Below are positions 1-8,871 of a DNA stretch of 47,984 bases, piece by piece. The notes beneath the pieces were generated by a model, which worked only from the letters and a program-made list of their open reading frames with translations, was not told where the DNA came from and ran no database searches. Origin of the DNA: a virus; IMG/VR virus record IMGVR_UViG_3300035698_011158, positions 1-47,984 of that record. The stretch is one strand, 5' to 3'. Position numbers and translations under genes: made by a program. Each line of letters begins with the position of its first letter. The stretch's first letter is position 1.

Positions 1-322
1 ACACTCTTTGAAGGCTTGAAGAAGGCTCCCCCTCTTTAGCAATTGTTCCTACCGTTAACTTTGTTCCCGCACTTGGAAACACATAGCGACTCTTATCAAC
101 CTCAAAAGACCTTCTTCGAACAGCCACAAGAGGAAGCCCCTTGATTCTATTATAATCAATTTCAACTGAGTTACTAGGATGAAACTGATACCTCCAACGC
201 GGCCATGCTGAATAGAAAACTCCAACAGAATTTCCATCAATATCAGTCAAGCCAAGACTATCTAACCAATCCACGATACCTTGATCATAGTCTCTCAGCA
301 ATGCTCTTGTGTTTATAGCCAT
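1..322 (-). CDS. Putative connector/tail-completion protein, 3' end cut by window edge
   Basis: An open frame starts at ATG 322 and runs off the left edge with 107 codons visible and no stop. The start follows an AAGG ribosome site and lies 13 bp after the stop of the upstream gene, as in the rest of this unit. The visible part has a helical N-terminus (MAINTRALLRDYDQGIVDWL), then beta-rich sequence with an Arg cluster (VAVRRRSF). I do not recognise the family. Its position after capsid and neck-type genes suggests a structural head-tail joining protein; that is inference from context only. Confidence 0.75.
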   Translation of the reverse strand, partial: MAINTRALLRDYDQGIVDWLDSLGLTDIDGNSVGVFYSAWPRWRYQFHPSNSVEIDYNRIKGLPLVAVRRRSFEVDKSRYVFPSAGTKLTVGTIAKEGEPSSSLQRV

Positions 323-335
323 AGTTTAACTACCT

Positions 336-815
336 TCATACTGTGAAAACTTGATCTCTTGTTGAGTGACATTCTGCTAACAGAGTTCGTGGCGTATTTT
401 CTAAGCCGAAAACTCGTTCAACCTTAACCGATCTGTGAACAACGAAGGTTTTTCCTTCGTGAATGAGATAATCTCCTTCTCTTACAAGACACTCGGAAGG
501 ACCAGGAACATCGGCATCCAACACAGAAACATAGTCATAATCGAAGTAGCAGTTAATAACATGAGCGTGATCAACTCCGTACTTTTCTCTTGCTAGTTCA
601 GGTGGGACGTAACGAATGAAGCAATATACATCACTCCACTTATAGTAGTTTGTCTCTACATTACTTGCCTCTCCATAGAGAGGATCATAAGTAACCGCAT
701 CTTTATTAATCCTGTAGAGCGTCACATTCTGCTGTGATAAATCATTAACAAGCTCTTGTGAAGCATTTGTAAGGAAAGTTTTATCTTTACTTTTAACATA
801 AAAATTGATACTCAT
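336..815 (-). CDS. Putative head-tail connector / neck-region structural protein
   Basis: 159-aa protein, start ATG 815, beginning 2 bp after the stop of the 507-aa gene, so the two are probably translationally coupled. Mixed alpha/beta, no signal peptide or membrane segment. The middle is rich in Tyr/Asp (FDYDYVSVLDAD) and the C-terminal half looks like a small beta-barrel (GDYLIHEGKTFVVHRSVKVERVF), a make-up common in phage adaptor or completion proteins. No diagnostic motif was found; the role rests on its place between the neck-like gene and the next structural gene. Confidence 0.7.
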   Translation of the reverse strand: MSINFYVKSKDKTFLTNASQELVNDLSQQNVTLYRINKDAVTYDPLYGEASNVETNYYKWSDVYCFIRYVPPELAREKYGVDHAHVINCYFDYDYVSVLDADVPGPSECLVREGDYLIHEGKTFVVHRSVKVERVFGLENTPRTLLAECHSTRDQVFTV

Positions 816-817
816 AA

Positions 818-2341
818 TTAACCCATAACAATCGGTGAATCAGGAGCAGTAAACTGTAAAACTTTATTTAGTCCTTCTGCTTCATCTGCTTCATTTTGAA
901 TAAGAGCAGACTCAAGAGCCTTTTCTAAAAGCTCACGCAGACTTGCTCTAAGTTCTTCTTTCTCTTGTCTCGCTTCATCAATGAGAGAAGGGGCATCAAG
1001 AGAGATTTCAGAATCGGGAACTGGAATAGTAGTAAATTTTCCTCGGATTCGCCCCAAGACTTCCTTTGCCGTAGCAAGAGAAAACTTGTGAATCCATCGA
1101 TGCCCCATACTATTGATATGTGAATACTTCAACTGAAAATAGGGCATGTTAGACATGTTAGCAATGGTTCCCTCTGATCCTAGATTAGCATCCGTATAGG
1201 GATTCAAGGGTACGATGTAGTCAAACCAAATTTTACCTACACCCACCTGAGTAATATCAGATCCAGGTACAGGCCAAATTGTAATACGCTTATTCATTTC
1301 TTTGATTGAATAGTTTTGCTTACGAACTCTTGCAGAAATCTCATGTTGCGCCCCACGAAGAATATCGTAAAACACAGGATACATAAAGATTGGTGATTCT
1401 ACTGTATAACCAAAACCAAATGCTTCCGCACCAATCGTTGTTCCCGTATTATAGGGATCATAAAATTTGAAAATCGTTGCGGGTTCATACCAATCAATAT
1501 TATTGATCTCCATCGTATTTCTATTAAGAGCGTCTGCTAAAATCTCACTATTACTATCATCATATATGGAAACTGAGAAAGGTGCCTTGAGAGTCAATCG
1601 CCAAGGGGAAGTTGTTCCCCAAGAATCGGGTTGGGGATCATAATGAACCTTATCAGTTAAAAGAGTGCCAAAATCTTCACTAAAAGTCAATATAAGATCA
1701 GTTCCACTGATTACTTCAGTTGAAAGATAGCTGGATAAATTTACATAGCTGGTTTCGTCATTGATTGTTCTCCCAATTTCAAAAACATACTCCCAATTAG
1801 CCTCGGCATCACTTTCCAAATTAGTTCCCGTTACATCAACACGAAGAATCGTTCCTGAAGCAAAATTACTAACATCGGTATAGCTTTCTTCATCATAGGA
1901 ACGCTCTAATAAATCATAATGCTGAGTATTGACAGTAGAAGTAAAAAAGGCTTTCTGTTCTGTAACTTTCCCCCCAACCTCTGCAATCGCACTATACTTA
2001 TTGGTCTTTTGAAGAATGAAACCAAAAGTGGATAGCACTCTTCGTTGAGAAATGTTAACAATATCATCGGGGTTAGGCTCATTAGTTCCACCAGGACTTG
2101 CAAAGGTATTTGCAAGATTATCCAGAGCCGACCACTCATTTATGATAGCAGAATACTCTTGAAGAGAATCATCGATAGAGGCATCATAATGTCCGACACC
2201 TAATTCAACCGTAATCCCGTCATTTCGGATACTACTTGGATCATCACCAAGCATTGCTTTCATCCAATCAATGACTTTATCACGATCTGTATTGACGATT
2301 ACATCTTCTTCAAAAAGTAATGTTGTATGTGTATATGACAT
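818..2341 (-). CDS. Putative neck protein (T4 gp13-like position), 507 aa
   Basis: 507-aa protein starting at ATG 2341 after an AAGGAAGAGG ribosome site, immediately downstream of the capsid-gene terminator. Largely beta-rich. Around residues 375-450 it has aromatic, Pro-rich sequence (WPVPGSDITQVGVGKIWFDY), then a helical end with LGRIRGKFTTIPVPDSEISL and a charged helix (ARQEKEELRASLRELLEKAL). That C-terminal pattern (a leucine-rich helix, an IPVP turn and a long acidic/basic helix) is reminiscent of neck proteins of T4-like phages of environmental origin. Length is greater than T4 gp13 (about 310 aa). The function is a family-level guess helped by gene order. Confidence 0.65.
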   Translation of the reverse strand: MSYTHTTLLFEEDVIVNTDRDKVIDWMKAMLGDDPSSIRNDGITVELGVGHYDASIDDSLQEYSAIINEWSALDNLANTFASPGGTNEPNPDDIVNISQRRVLSTFGFILQKTNKYSAIAEVGGKVTEQKAFFTSTVNTQHYDLLERSYDEESYTDVSNFASGTILRVDVTGTNLESDAEANWEYVFEIGRTINDETSYVNLSSYLSTEVISGTDLILTFSEDFGTLLTDKVHYDPQPDSWGTTSPWRLTLKAPFSVSIYDDSNSEILADALNRNTMEINNIDWYEPATIFKFYDPYNTGTTIGAEAFGFGYTVESPIFMYPVFYDILRGAQHEISARVRKQNYSIKEMNKRITIWPVPGSDITQVGVGKIWFDYIVPLNPYTDANLGSEGTIANMSNMPYFQLKYSHINSMGHRWIHKFSLATAKEVLGRIRGKFTTIPVPDSEISLDAPSLIDEARQEKEELRASLRELLEKALESALIQNEADEAEGLNKVLQFTAPDSPIVMG

Positions 2342-2359
2342 TAAGCCTCTTCCTTAAAG

Positions 2360-2392
2360 ACAAAATGGGAGGGAAGAATTCTTCCCTCCCAT
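2360..2392 (-). terminator. Intrinsic terminator after the major capsid gene
   Basis: A perfect 28-bp palindrome at 2365-2392 folds into a 12-bp stem (ATGGGAGGGAAG / CTTCCCTCCCAT) with an AATT loop. In the minus-strand transcript it is followed by TTTTGTCTTT. It sits between the capsid stop (2431) and the neck-like gene start (2341). On the plus strand there is no U-tract, so it serves minus-strand transcription only. A terminator right after gene 23 is a familiar way to raise capsid over connector expression. Confidence 0.9.
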
Positions 2393-2430
2393 CTAGGTCA
2401 ATGATTACCCAAATTAAAATCCAAACTTGA

Positions 2431-4269
2431 TTAGTTAACCTTGTAAGGGTTCCAACCTGCAACGCGACCAACATCAAAGGTTCTCGCTGCTTCACCGAAT
2501 CCACCACTATAAAGTGACGCACCCAGACCAGCAGTAGGCCAACCAGTAATATCGAAGCGAACAAAGTAATCAGAACGAATTAGCTTCTTACCGTAGCGAG
2601 TCAATAGACCCTTACGAGGTACGAAGGTATGAGGATCAAAGACTGTAGGTGTCAACTGGATAGGTACATACGGTGCATATACATATCCCGTCTCAAGGAA
2701 GCTTGATCCTGTGTATCCCATAATAGCCTGTGTAGCTGGCATTAGAGGATCGACATAAATCTTAACACGGTTTTCAAGCAATCCAGCGAGATGCATTCCA
2801 CCAGAATATGTGATCGACTTATCGGTATCGTTACGCAAGAACGCACCAGCGAACTCCATAACAGTAGCCAATTCAGGCGATACAATCATCCAGTTTCCGT
2901 ATCCACGCATAGTTCTCTTAAGGATAAGGTTTGATCCAGCCAAGACAGCTTCAACAACGATTCGATACGAATCCTGAACTGTTTCTCCACCAGCAAGTGT
3001 ATGAGCAAGGTCAACCTTAATCTCAGCACCCGCTTGACCAATAATATCCCTAATGATCTCTCTATCAATTTCAAGAGTAACTTCATCACTCATCGCACCA
3101 GTAAGTTCCTGCTCGGCATCAATGCTATGATAAGCCTGCAAGTCCTGCTGGATTTCGGGAGTCCACTTCGTCTTAAGCTTACGAGTCTCAGCGACAATGC
3201 TGCTACTCTTAATCTCAAGATTGATTGAACGAATGTTAGAAGTTTCTTCGCCCTGTAGCAAGTAGGCATTCGTAGGCTGATTAATGTTATCTCCGATTTC
3301 AAACGGATTGTAACCAAAGTCAACTAGAATGTTAGCTTCGCGGAAGGCTTCGCCCTGCGCGTGAGCAGTCCCACCTACAGTTTCAGGCATTGTGATTGTT
3401 TCTGAACCATCATTAGTATATAGCCCACCCTGTACGAAGTTTGAGGCATCCTTGAAGATCAACGCAAGCGTACCAGCGGCTCCATAGAGCTTAAGCTGTA
3501 CTTGGTTGGAAGCTTCAGGCGTACCTGTAACAACGTAGAGGCGTACCCAATCCGCAAAACGAGTTGTTCTATTGGAAGGATATACCCAAACGGTAGGCAT
3601 ACTGTACTTGTGAAGGTTAGTTACAGGATCTAGAGTGAATGCGGTTGCTGCTGTAGAAAGCGCATACTGCTTATCCTGAGTCATTTCAACAAGATTTGAG
3701 GGGGTTCCTGTGTAATATTTCCACAATGAAGTAGTATCAAGTTCGATACCGTTAGAGCTATCATCACCAGGAAGATCTCCTCCATGAACGATACCACCTT
3801 CAATGTCAGTGAAGTTAGAAGGTCCGAATCCAACCCAATACTTAGTTCCAATACCGTAATTTAGGTTGTAGAACGCTTGGTCCTGAACGCGATTTCCTTC
3901 CTCATCTACGAAGTCCATATAGAATACAAGTCCAGAAGGAAGAGACATAGGCTGAACAGACACAATTTCATTAGCCAATAGTCCCGCCCAAACGCGGCGA
4001 ACCATTGGGAAAATTACAGTATTGTATCCCTCGGCATCTGTAGTGTCGGCCTCGTTAATCATCCACTGAGCCTGATTCTCAAGAAGCTGTGATACGTTGC
4101 TTCGCTCAAGGTCATTTTTAAGACCCTTGAGCAAACCAAACTTGTGCCACTTCTCCATGAGAGCCGTATGTAGCTCTGGCGTATGTTGAGGCTGAAACCT
4201 CTCAGAATCCTTCTGTGCTGCAACTAAGATTTGACTCGTAAAGGTTCTATTCTTTTTATAGTTATTCAT
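2431..4269 (-). CDS. Major capsid protein, T4 gp23-like
   Basis: 612-aa precursor of the T4 gp23 (HK97-fold) family. Diagnostic N-terminal segments are present: LLKGLKNDLERSNVSQLLENQ, FPMVRRVWAGLLANEIVSVQ and PMSLPSGLVFYMDF, the same order as in gp23. The C-terminal half contains the A/P-domain-like stretches RGYGNWMIVSPELATVMEF and APYVPIQLTPTVFDPHTF. The start is set at ATG 4269, not at upstream in-frame codons, because AGGAG lies 8 bases before it and it overlaps the preceding stop by 8 bp (ATGAATAA). As in T4, an N-terminal peptide is probably removed by the prohead protease encoded 1.5 kb upstream. Function is close to certain. Confidence 0.96.
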   Translation of the reverse strand: MNNYKKNRTFTSQILVAAQKDSERFQPQHTPELHTALMEKWHKFGLLKGLKNDLERSNVSQLLENQAQWMINEADTTDAEGYNTVIFPMVRRVWAGLLANEIVSVQPMSLPSGLVFYMDFVDEEGNRVQDQAFYNLNYGIGTKYWVGFGPSNFTDIEGGIVHGGDLPGDDSSNGIELDTTSLWKYYTGTPSNLVEMTQDKQYALSTAATAFTLDPVTNLHKYSMPTVWVYPSNRTTRFADWVRLYVVTGTPEASNQVQLKLYGAAGTLALIFKDASNFVQGGLYTNDGSETITMPETVGGTAHAQGEAFREANILVDFGYNPFEIGDNINQPTNAYLLQGEETSNIRSINLEIKSSSIVAETRKLKTKWTPEIQQDLQAYHSIDAEQELTGAMSDEVTLEIDREIIRDIIGQAGAEIKVDLAHTLAGGETVQDSYRIVVEAVLAGSNLILKRTMRGYGNWMIVSPELATVMEFAGAFLRNDTDKSITYSGGMHLAGLLENRVKIYVDPLMPATQAIMGYTGSSFLETGYVYAPYVPIQLTPTVFDPHTFVPRKGLLTRYGKKLIRSDYFVRFDITGWPTAGLGASLYSGGFGEAARTFDVGRVAGWNPYKVN

Positions 4270-4768
4270 CTTTACTAATCTCCTGCTTTTCAGCATAGGT
4301 ATGAGGATTTAGACCAGCAGCAGTTTGCATTCGCAATCTTAGCTGATCTGTTTCAGTTTGTTCTGTTTCAGCTTTACTCTTCAACTCTTCTTGCTCTTGT
4401 ATTAACCTTTGTTTATCTTCCTCAAGTGTCCTAATTTGATGTGTCAATTTAGATTGAGTGAGTGTTAGCTGTTCATTAAATAGTTTTCGTTCTTTTTTTA
4501 GTGCCTTACCAAGAGCAGATAAGCTCTCTCGTAAGACTTCATTCTCAATTAGAGTTTCAAAATGATCATTGAAGTGTGTCATATCTTCCTTAATTGTAGG
4601 TTTCACTTCGATAACCGACTCCTGAAGCTTAGGCTTTTTAGCCTTACGCTTTTTAACAGGAGCGGCTTTCGCCTTCATGACCCTTTTAGGTTTCACTTCC
4701 GAAAGTTCCCGCAGGAATCCTTCTGATACAGTTAAAAAGGAATGCTCTAGTATTCTTAGACTATCCAT
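4262..4768 (-). CDS. Basic/coiled-coil head-assembly protein, function unknown
   Basis: 168-aa protein between scaffold and capsid genes. Residues 25-50 are strongly basic (KRVMKAKAAPVKKRKAKKPK), and residues 70-145 form a long heptad-like coiled coil rich in Glu, Gln, Leu and Lys. Its last codons overlap the capsid start. I do not recognise the family. Position and composition suggest a minor prohead core component, comparable in place to the small core proteins near T4 gene 22, but this is inferred. Confidence 0.75.
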   Translation of the reverse strand: MDSLRILEHSFLTVSEGFLRELSEVKPKRVMKAKAAPVKKRKAKKPKLQESVIEVKPTIKEDMTHFNDHFETLIENEVLRESLSALGKALKKERKLFNEQLTLTQSKLTHQIRTLEEDKQRLIQEQEELKSKAETEQTETDQLRLRMQTAAGLNPHTYAEKQEISKDE

Positions 4769-4791
4769 AATAAACCACCTTGGGCTTTTGG

Positions 4792-5748
4792 TTAGTCGGG
4801 AATATTCGCTAGTTTTTGCATTCTCTTAACCTCTTCATCATTCATTCCAAGTATAGGACTGTTCGCAGAAGAAGTAGTTGTAGTTACTCTCTCCTTAAGG
4901 ATAGACCTGATGGGCTTGTCGATGTTGCCCAAAGCGAAGCTCTCCGTAAGAATCTTGTAAATCTTTCGAACTTCCTTATGCGACTTAGTTCTATCAACAG
5001 CTTCGATGATATGACGCTTCTGCTTGGCAGATAGAGACTCTTCAGAAAGAAGCTTTGTGGTAACAAGAACCTTCGATAGATAAAGATCATTTTCCTGAAG
5101 TGCGCTCTTGAGTTTCTTATTCTCCTTGACAAGCTTGGCTAACTTAGCCGTAATACGCTTCTCAAGTTTTTTGTCGGCCTCCATGTAAGGTTCATCTTCC
5201 AAATCATCCTCTTCTTCCTCGTCGCCTTCTAGTTCGTCATCAAAGATTTCGAGAATTTCCTCGTCCTCTTCTTCTTCGGGCGCAAGTTCGGAGTCTATTT
5301 CTTCTTCATCAACGAATTCATCGGCACCTTCCTCATCGATTTTGACTTCTTCATCATCATCTTCAAGGTCAAGGTCGATTCCTGTTTCATCGCCAGAAGG
5401 TTCGGTATTTTCGTCACCAAGATCTACAGCAACTTCGTCATCGGAAATCTCTTCATCAGGAGCTTCCTCGTCGCTTCCATCGGTGTCAACATTTACGTCA
5501 ACATCAACTTCATCATCTTCGTCATCGGAAAATTCTTCATCTTCCTCCTCATCAAGAAGATCATCTTCCTCTTCATCACCAAAGGCTTTCCCGCCAGGGA
5601 GTCCTTCAGCAGAAGTGGTGTCTACTTCTTCTTGAACATCTTCTTCTTCCTCATCAGTTTCTTCATCATAATCAGTATCTATTTCCTCTTCATCTGGAAA
5701 CGAGGCTTCTAGAAATAAATCTTGAAGTGACTTCTTTTTCTTACCCAT
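4792..5748 (-). CDS. Prohead core scaffolding protein, gp22-like, very acidic
   Basis: 318 aa. A short basic start (MGKKKKSLQDLFLEA) is followed by about 180 residues dominated by Asp and Glu, with long runs of both. A predicted helical C-terminal part follows (KLEKRITAKLAKLVKENKKL, then LSAKQKRHIIEAVDRTKSHK). The helical tail resembles the conserved C-terminus of T4-type gp22 scaffolds, and gene order protease-scaffold-capsid matches T4. The acidic block probably makes the protein migrate abnormally and fills the prohead core before proteolysis. A Ser-rich frame on the opposite strand is only the shadow of the GAA/GAT repeats. Assignment by composition and synteny. Confidence 0.88.
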   Translation of the reverse strand: MGKKKKSLQDLFLEASFPDEEEIDTDYDEETDEEEEDVQEEVDTTSAEGLPGGKAFGDEEEDDLLDEEEDEEFSDDEDDEVDVDVNVDTDGSDEEAPDEEISDDEVAVDLGDENTEPSGDETGIDLDLEDDDEEVKIDEEGADEFVDEEEIDSELAPEEEEDEEILEIFDDELEGDEEEEDDLEDEPYMEADKKLEKRITAKLAKLVKENKKLKSALQENDLYLSKVLVTTKLLSEESLSAKQKRHIIEAVDRTKSHKEVRKIYKILTESFALGNIDKPIRSILKERVTTTTSSANSPILGMNDEEVKRMQKLANIPD

Positions 5749-5758
5749 TTTTTCTCCT

Positions 5759-6343
5759 TTAATACTTATTCAGGAAATTTGCAGATGCATCCAAAAATTG
5801 TGATACATCAATCAATTCCCGAACATCTCCAAAGTTTTCGCTTTCACGCAGAAAAGCCCCTTGTGTAGAGGGCATTGATACTAAGTCAAAACAAATTAGT
5901 TGATAATCTTCTTGAACCATGTTTGAGTCATCAACACTCCCCACGCCTCTTGAACTAATCCCCAATGGAACTTCGGAAGCTATTAGCTGTTTCGCAATTC
6001 TTCCTGCTGGCGTGTCCAGAATCAGTATCTCACCTTCAACCGTAGTTCCCGACCACCAATATTTTTTGATTAGGTGGGACGAGTTCTGCAAGTTAACTTC
6101 GGGCGTTGTTGGATGATCTAACTCACCCAAAGCCCTGTTTTCATTAATCAATCGTTGATATTTCTTTAGCTCCCGTTCAAGAACCGCAAATGGGTAAATT
6201 CTACCGTTACGATTTTCCTCGTCAGCTTTTTGCAATGGTCCCCGAATGATTAAAGGTGCTTTCGTGTTGATAGCATTTTTAGCTTCTCTAACTAAAGATT
6301 CATTTATATTAATTAGCGTTGTTTCTGTTATAATGCCTTTCAT
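5759..6343 (-). CDS. Prohead maturation protease, T4 gp21-like
   Basis: 194-aa serine protease of the T4 gp21 (MEROPS S80) type. Seen directly: IRGPLQKADEENRNGRIYP near residues 33-51, the catalytic-His motif LGELDHP (His77) and the Ser motif LGISSRGVGS (Ser130/131), followed by LICFDLVSMPSTQGAFL, the usual substrate-pocket region. It cleaves capsid, scaffold and other prohead proteins during maturation. The gene starts at ATG 6343 and overlaps the stop of the 287-aa gene by one base. Length is close to gp21 (212 aa). No missing key residue is apparent. Confidence 0.95.
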   Translation of the reverse strand: MKGIITETTLININESLVREAKNAINTKAPLIIRGPLQKADEENRNGRIYPFAVLERELKKYQRLINENRALGELDHPTTPEVNLQNSSHLIKKYWWSGTTVEGEILILDTPAGRIAKQLIASEVPLGISSRGVGSVDDSNMVQEDYQLICFDLVSMPSTQGAFLRESENFGDVRELIDVSQFLDASANFLNKY

Positions 6344-7206
6344 TATGAATCCTTCTTTGCTTTTTTGATAATTTTATCCGCTTCTTCGATTAAGTTGTTA
6401 CAATCTGTAAGAACTTCAAAATAAGATTCCTTTCGGATCTTCATCGAAGAAACAATATCCTTGGTTTGTTTGAGTAGTGCTTGCTTGATCTCATCTAGCT
6501 TCTTCACTATCAAAGATATAACTGCCCCACCCAATCCGATTTTTCCTAATGATCCCAATTCAGTTAGAACCGCACCCTTTTCTTTAAGGGTGCCTTCAAC
6601 TTTTGAGAATTCCTTGATCATGAAATCTGAAAAAGAGTCATCGGATTCCAATACATTAAGAACAAACTTTTCTTCAAGAGGATCTAAGTCCTTCTTCATC
6701 GCCATAGAAACAAGTTCCATCTTATCCCCAAAGAATTTATGATACTTTTCAACCAAACCCACCTTCTTTTGGGAGGCATAAGAGTAGAAATCCTCCGTAG
6801 TGGCCTTATTCTTTATATCCAAATGATGAGATTCCAAGATAGTATTGATGATAGAGAAGGCATTACCATACTCGTCATCGATATTAGTAAAGGTATCTTC
6901 TATTTCTTGTAGAACTTTTGTTCGTTTAAGGTCCGAAACAAGCTTGGCATAGCAAGGGGATACCTTGTTCCCTTCAGGCAGGAAAGCCAATGCTTCTTTC
7001 AGTTTCTTTTCAGCACCGTGTTTAGTGCGTGTCTTTACATGGATCAAATGATTGAAGATTACCGCTTCTTTATGAAGTGGTGAATCACCATAAAAATGAT
7101 CATGCAAAATACGATGATAAATTCTTGCCCTGTCTAAATCCTTATGCAAAAGAGATTCTACAAAGGAATAGGAAAGCATCTCAAATATTAGCCCCGAATT
7201 AATCAT
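6343..7206 (-). CDS. Uncharacterised head-module protein, mostly helical
   Basis: 287 aa between portal and protease, a place where T4 has the small core genes 67 and 68. The sequence is almost all helical with many Lys and Glu. Around residues 215-240 there is a Gly-rich hydrophobic stretch (GSLGKIGLGGAVISLIVKKL) that could be one amphipathic or membrane-contacting helix. The C-terminus is Lys-rich (IKKAKKDS). It overlaps the portal stop by 8 bp. No recognised domain. A minor core or capsid protein is the simplest inference. Confidence 0.75.
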   Translation of the reverse strand: MINSGLIFEMLSYSFVESLLHKDLDRARIYHRILHDHFYGDSPLHKEAVIFNHLIHVKTRTKHGAEKKLKEALAFLPEGNKVSPCYAKLVSDLKRTKVLQEIEDTFTNIDDEYGNAFSIINTILESHHLDIKNKATTEDFYSYASQKKVGLVEKYHKFFGDKMELVSMAMKKDLDPLEEKFVLNVLESDDSFSDFMIKEFSKVEGTLKEKGAVLTELGSLGKIGLGGAVISLIVKKLDEIKQALLKQTKDIVSSMKIRKESYFEVLTDCNNLIEEADKIIKKAKKDS

Positions 7207-8863
7207 TAGAATTCTCCTTAAAATGATTAGCTAACTCTTTATATATTTTACCCGCAAATTGTCTGTTTTCCATAGCCATTGGACTATCCGTATCAGGTTT
7301 ATCCACGCCCATCTCTCCCTTATCATAACCAGCCCGATCTTCACCCCCATCTTCATCATCCCACATTTCTTCTCCCTCGCCACTAGCGAGTTCATCATGG
7401 GGATTGGTCTGAATTCGTTTGAGTTCTCTTCGAATTTCTTCATCAGAAAGTCTAAGGAAATGCTGCATAGCCCACTCAACAGAGAATGCTTGATCTTTAC
7501 CCGTAGCTTCCTTGAAGGCATCAATTCTTTCTTTCCAAAGAGTTATTTGCATAAGCTCTGCTTGGTGAGAAGGATTTGTCATAGTAAGTTTGAAATTTAA
7601 AACATCATTACTATGAATACCCTTAAGGTATAGATGAATAATCGCCAATCGCGTAAGACCCGTAAGGAACGATTTCTGAACTCGCTGAATCGTGCGAGAG
7701 AATCTAACATCCTCTTGGGACAAGAGACTCTTAGCTGAGATTTCATCTTCATAAGTCAAGTAAGCTTTGGGAACTTTAAGAACAGCAAACAGCTTCTTCT
7801 GAATGTATTCAATATCCTCAATGTCACTCATATTCTGTGCGCCAGGAAGAGTATCAATTGCAGAACTCTGGCCTCCTCTAGAGGGAAGGAAATAATCTTC
7901 GTCAACAGCCATAGGATTATAGCGTAGATGTGTTAATCCAGAATTCTTTTCAACCGTACTTGTTTTCTTAAGCTTTCGTTTTACCGATTCAAGGTAATCA
8001 CCAACATCTTTCGGATTCATATTTCCGACTTCAATATTGAACACTCTACGCTCGGGAGCGCGAGTAATACGATAGACCATCATAGCATCTTCCAACATAG
8101 TTAATTGCTTGAAAATCCTGCGACCAGCATCTAGAATGCCTCGGCTATAAGGTTTAAACTTATCGTCCCCACCCATTCCAAAATGAGCCATGTTGATATC
8201 ATCAATATAGGGCTTATCTTGTAGGGCATTGATATAGAATTGCCCCGTCTCACTAAGCCGTAACCATTGGTATCTAATTTTCTCGGGATTTTCCTCATCA
8301 TAGCCCATTTCTTTAGCAACTTCAATAGAAGGTAGGGGCAATACGCGAATAACACCATTCTTCTCTTCAGTTTCGGTATACATAAAGATGTCTCCATATT
8401 TACAGAGACTTCGTACCCAAGGCCACGCATTATTCTCAATATCTAGGACATTGTAAAATAGATCCTCTAGATATTCTTTGATCTTTTTATCCTCTGAATA
8501 GATAGAAAGTAATTGACCCTCTTCATTAGTAATTGTTGCTTCATCTGCATAGATATCCATAGCAGATGAAATCATAGGCTCGAACTCCATCATTTCAAAA
8601 TCTTGGTATCGGGCCTTTCGATCATGAACCTGAGAACTTTCAATTGCTTGCTGATAATAGGTATACTGAATTTTGTCGGATAGACGATCAATGATTTGCT
8701 GTGTTGTACTACCCTCATGATCACCAAGATCATCATAAAAGATTGACTTAGGAGTATGAGGACTTACTTTACGAACAAGACCCGAATAATCACTAGGTCT
8801 ACGATTTTGATTCGCATTGACCAGCGTTGTAAATGTTACTGGTTTCTTAGGCATTACAGGCAT
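7199..8863 (-). CDS. Portal vertex protein, T4 gp20-like
   Basis: 554 aa, similar in size to T4 gp20 (524 aa). Clear family signatures: MLEDAMMVYRITRAPERRVF, VDEDYFLPSRGGQSSAIDTL, IEDIEYIQKKLFAVLKVPKA and SLLSQEDVRFSRTIQRVQ. These make up the wing, stem and clip region of the dodecameric DNA-entry portal. An acidic, low-complexity C-terminal stretch (about 480-520, GEGEEMWDDEDGGEDRAG) precedes the end. Start ATG 8863 is chosen over the ATG 9 bases downstream because TAGGAG is correctly spaced from it. Lies 8 bp after terminase, as expected for a packaging motor operon. Confidence 0.95.
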   Translation of the reverse strand: MPVMPKKPVTFTTLVNANQNRRPSDYSGLVRKVSPHTPKSIFYDDLGDHEGSTTQQIIDRLSDKIQYTYYQQAIESSQVHDRKARYQDFEMMEFEPMISSAMDIYADEATITNEEGQLLSIYSEDKKIKEYLEDLFYNVLDIENNAWPWVRSLCKYGDIFMYTETEEKNGVIRVLPLPSIEVAKEMGYDEENPEKIRYQWLRLSETGQFYINALQDKPYIDDINMAHFGMGGDDKFKPYSRGILDAGRRIFKQLTMLEDAMMVYRITRAPERRVFNIEVGNMNPKDVGDYLESVKRKLKKTSTVEKNSGLTHLRYNPMAVDEDYFLPSRGGQSSAIDTLPGAQNMSDIEDIEYIQKKLFAVLKVPKAYLTYEDEISAKSLLSQEDVRFSRTIQRVQKSFLTGLTRLAIIHLYLKGIHSNDVLNFKLTMTNPSHQAELMQITLWKERIDAFKEATGKDQAFSVEWAMQHFLRLSDEEIRRELKRIQTNPHDELASGEGEEMWDDEDGGEDRAGYDKGEMGVDKPDTDSPMAMENRQFAGKIYKELANHFKENSND

Positions 8864-8871
8864 CTAATCTC

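Noticed and set aside
5342-5635. Plus-strand Ser-rich open frame of 97 codons
   Set aside because: It is the antisense reading of the Asp/Glu-rich scaffold gene (GAA/GAT codons read as TTC/ATC and TCT/TCA); no ribosome site, and all supported genes are on the other strand.
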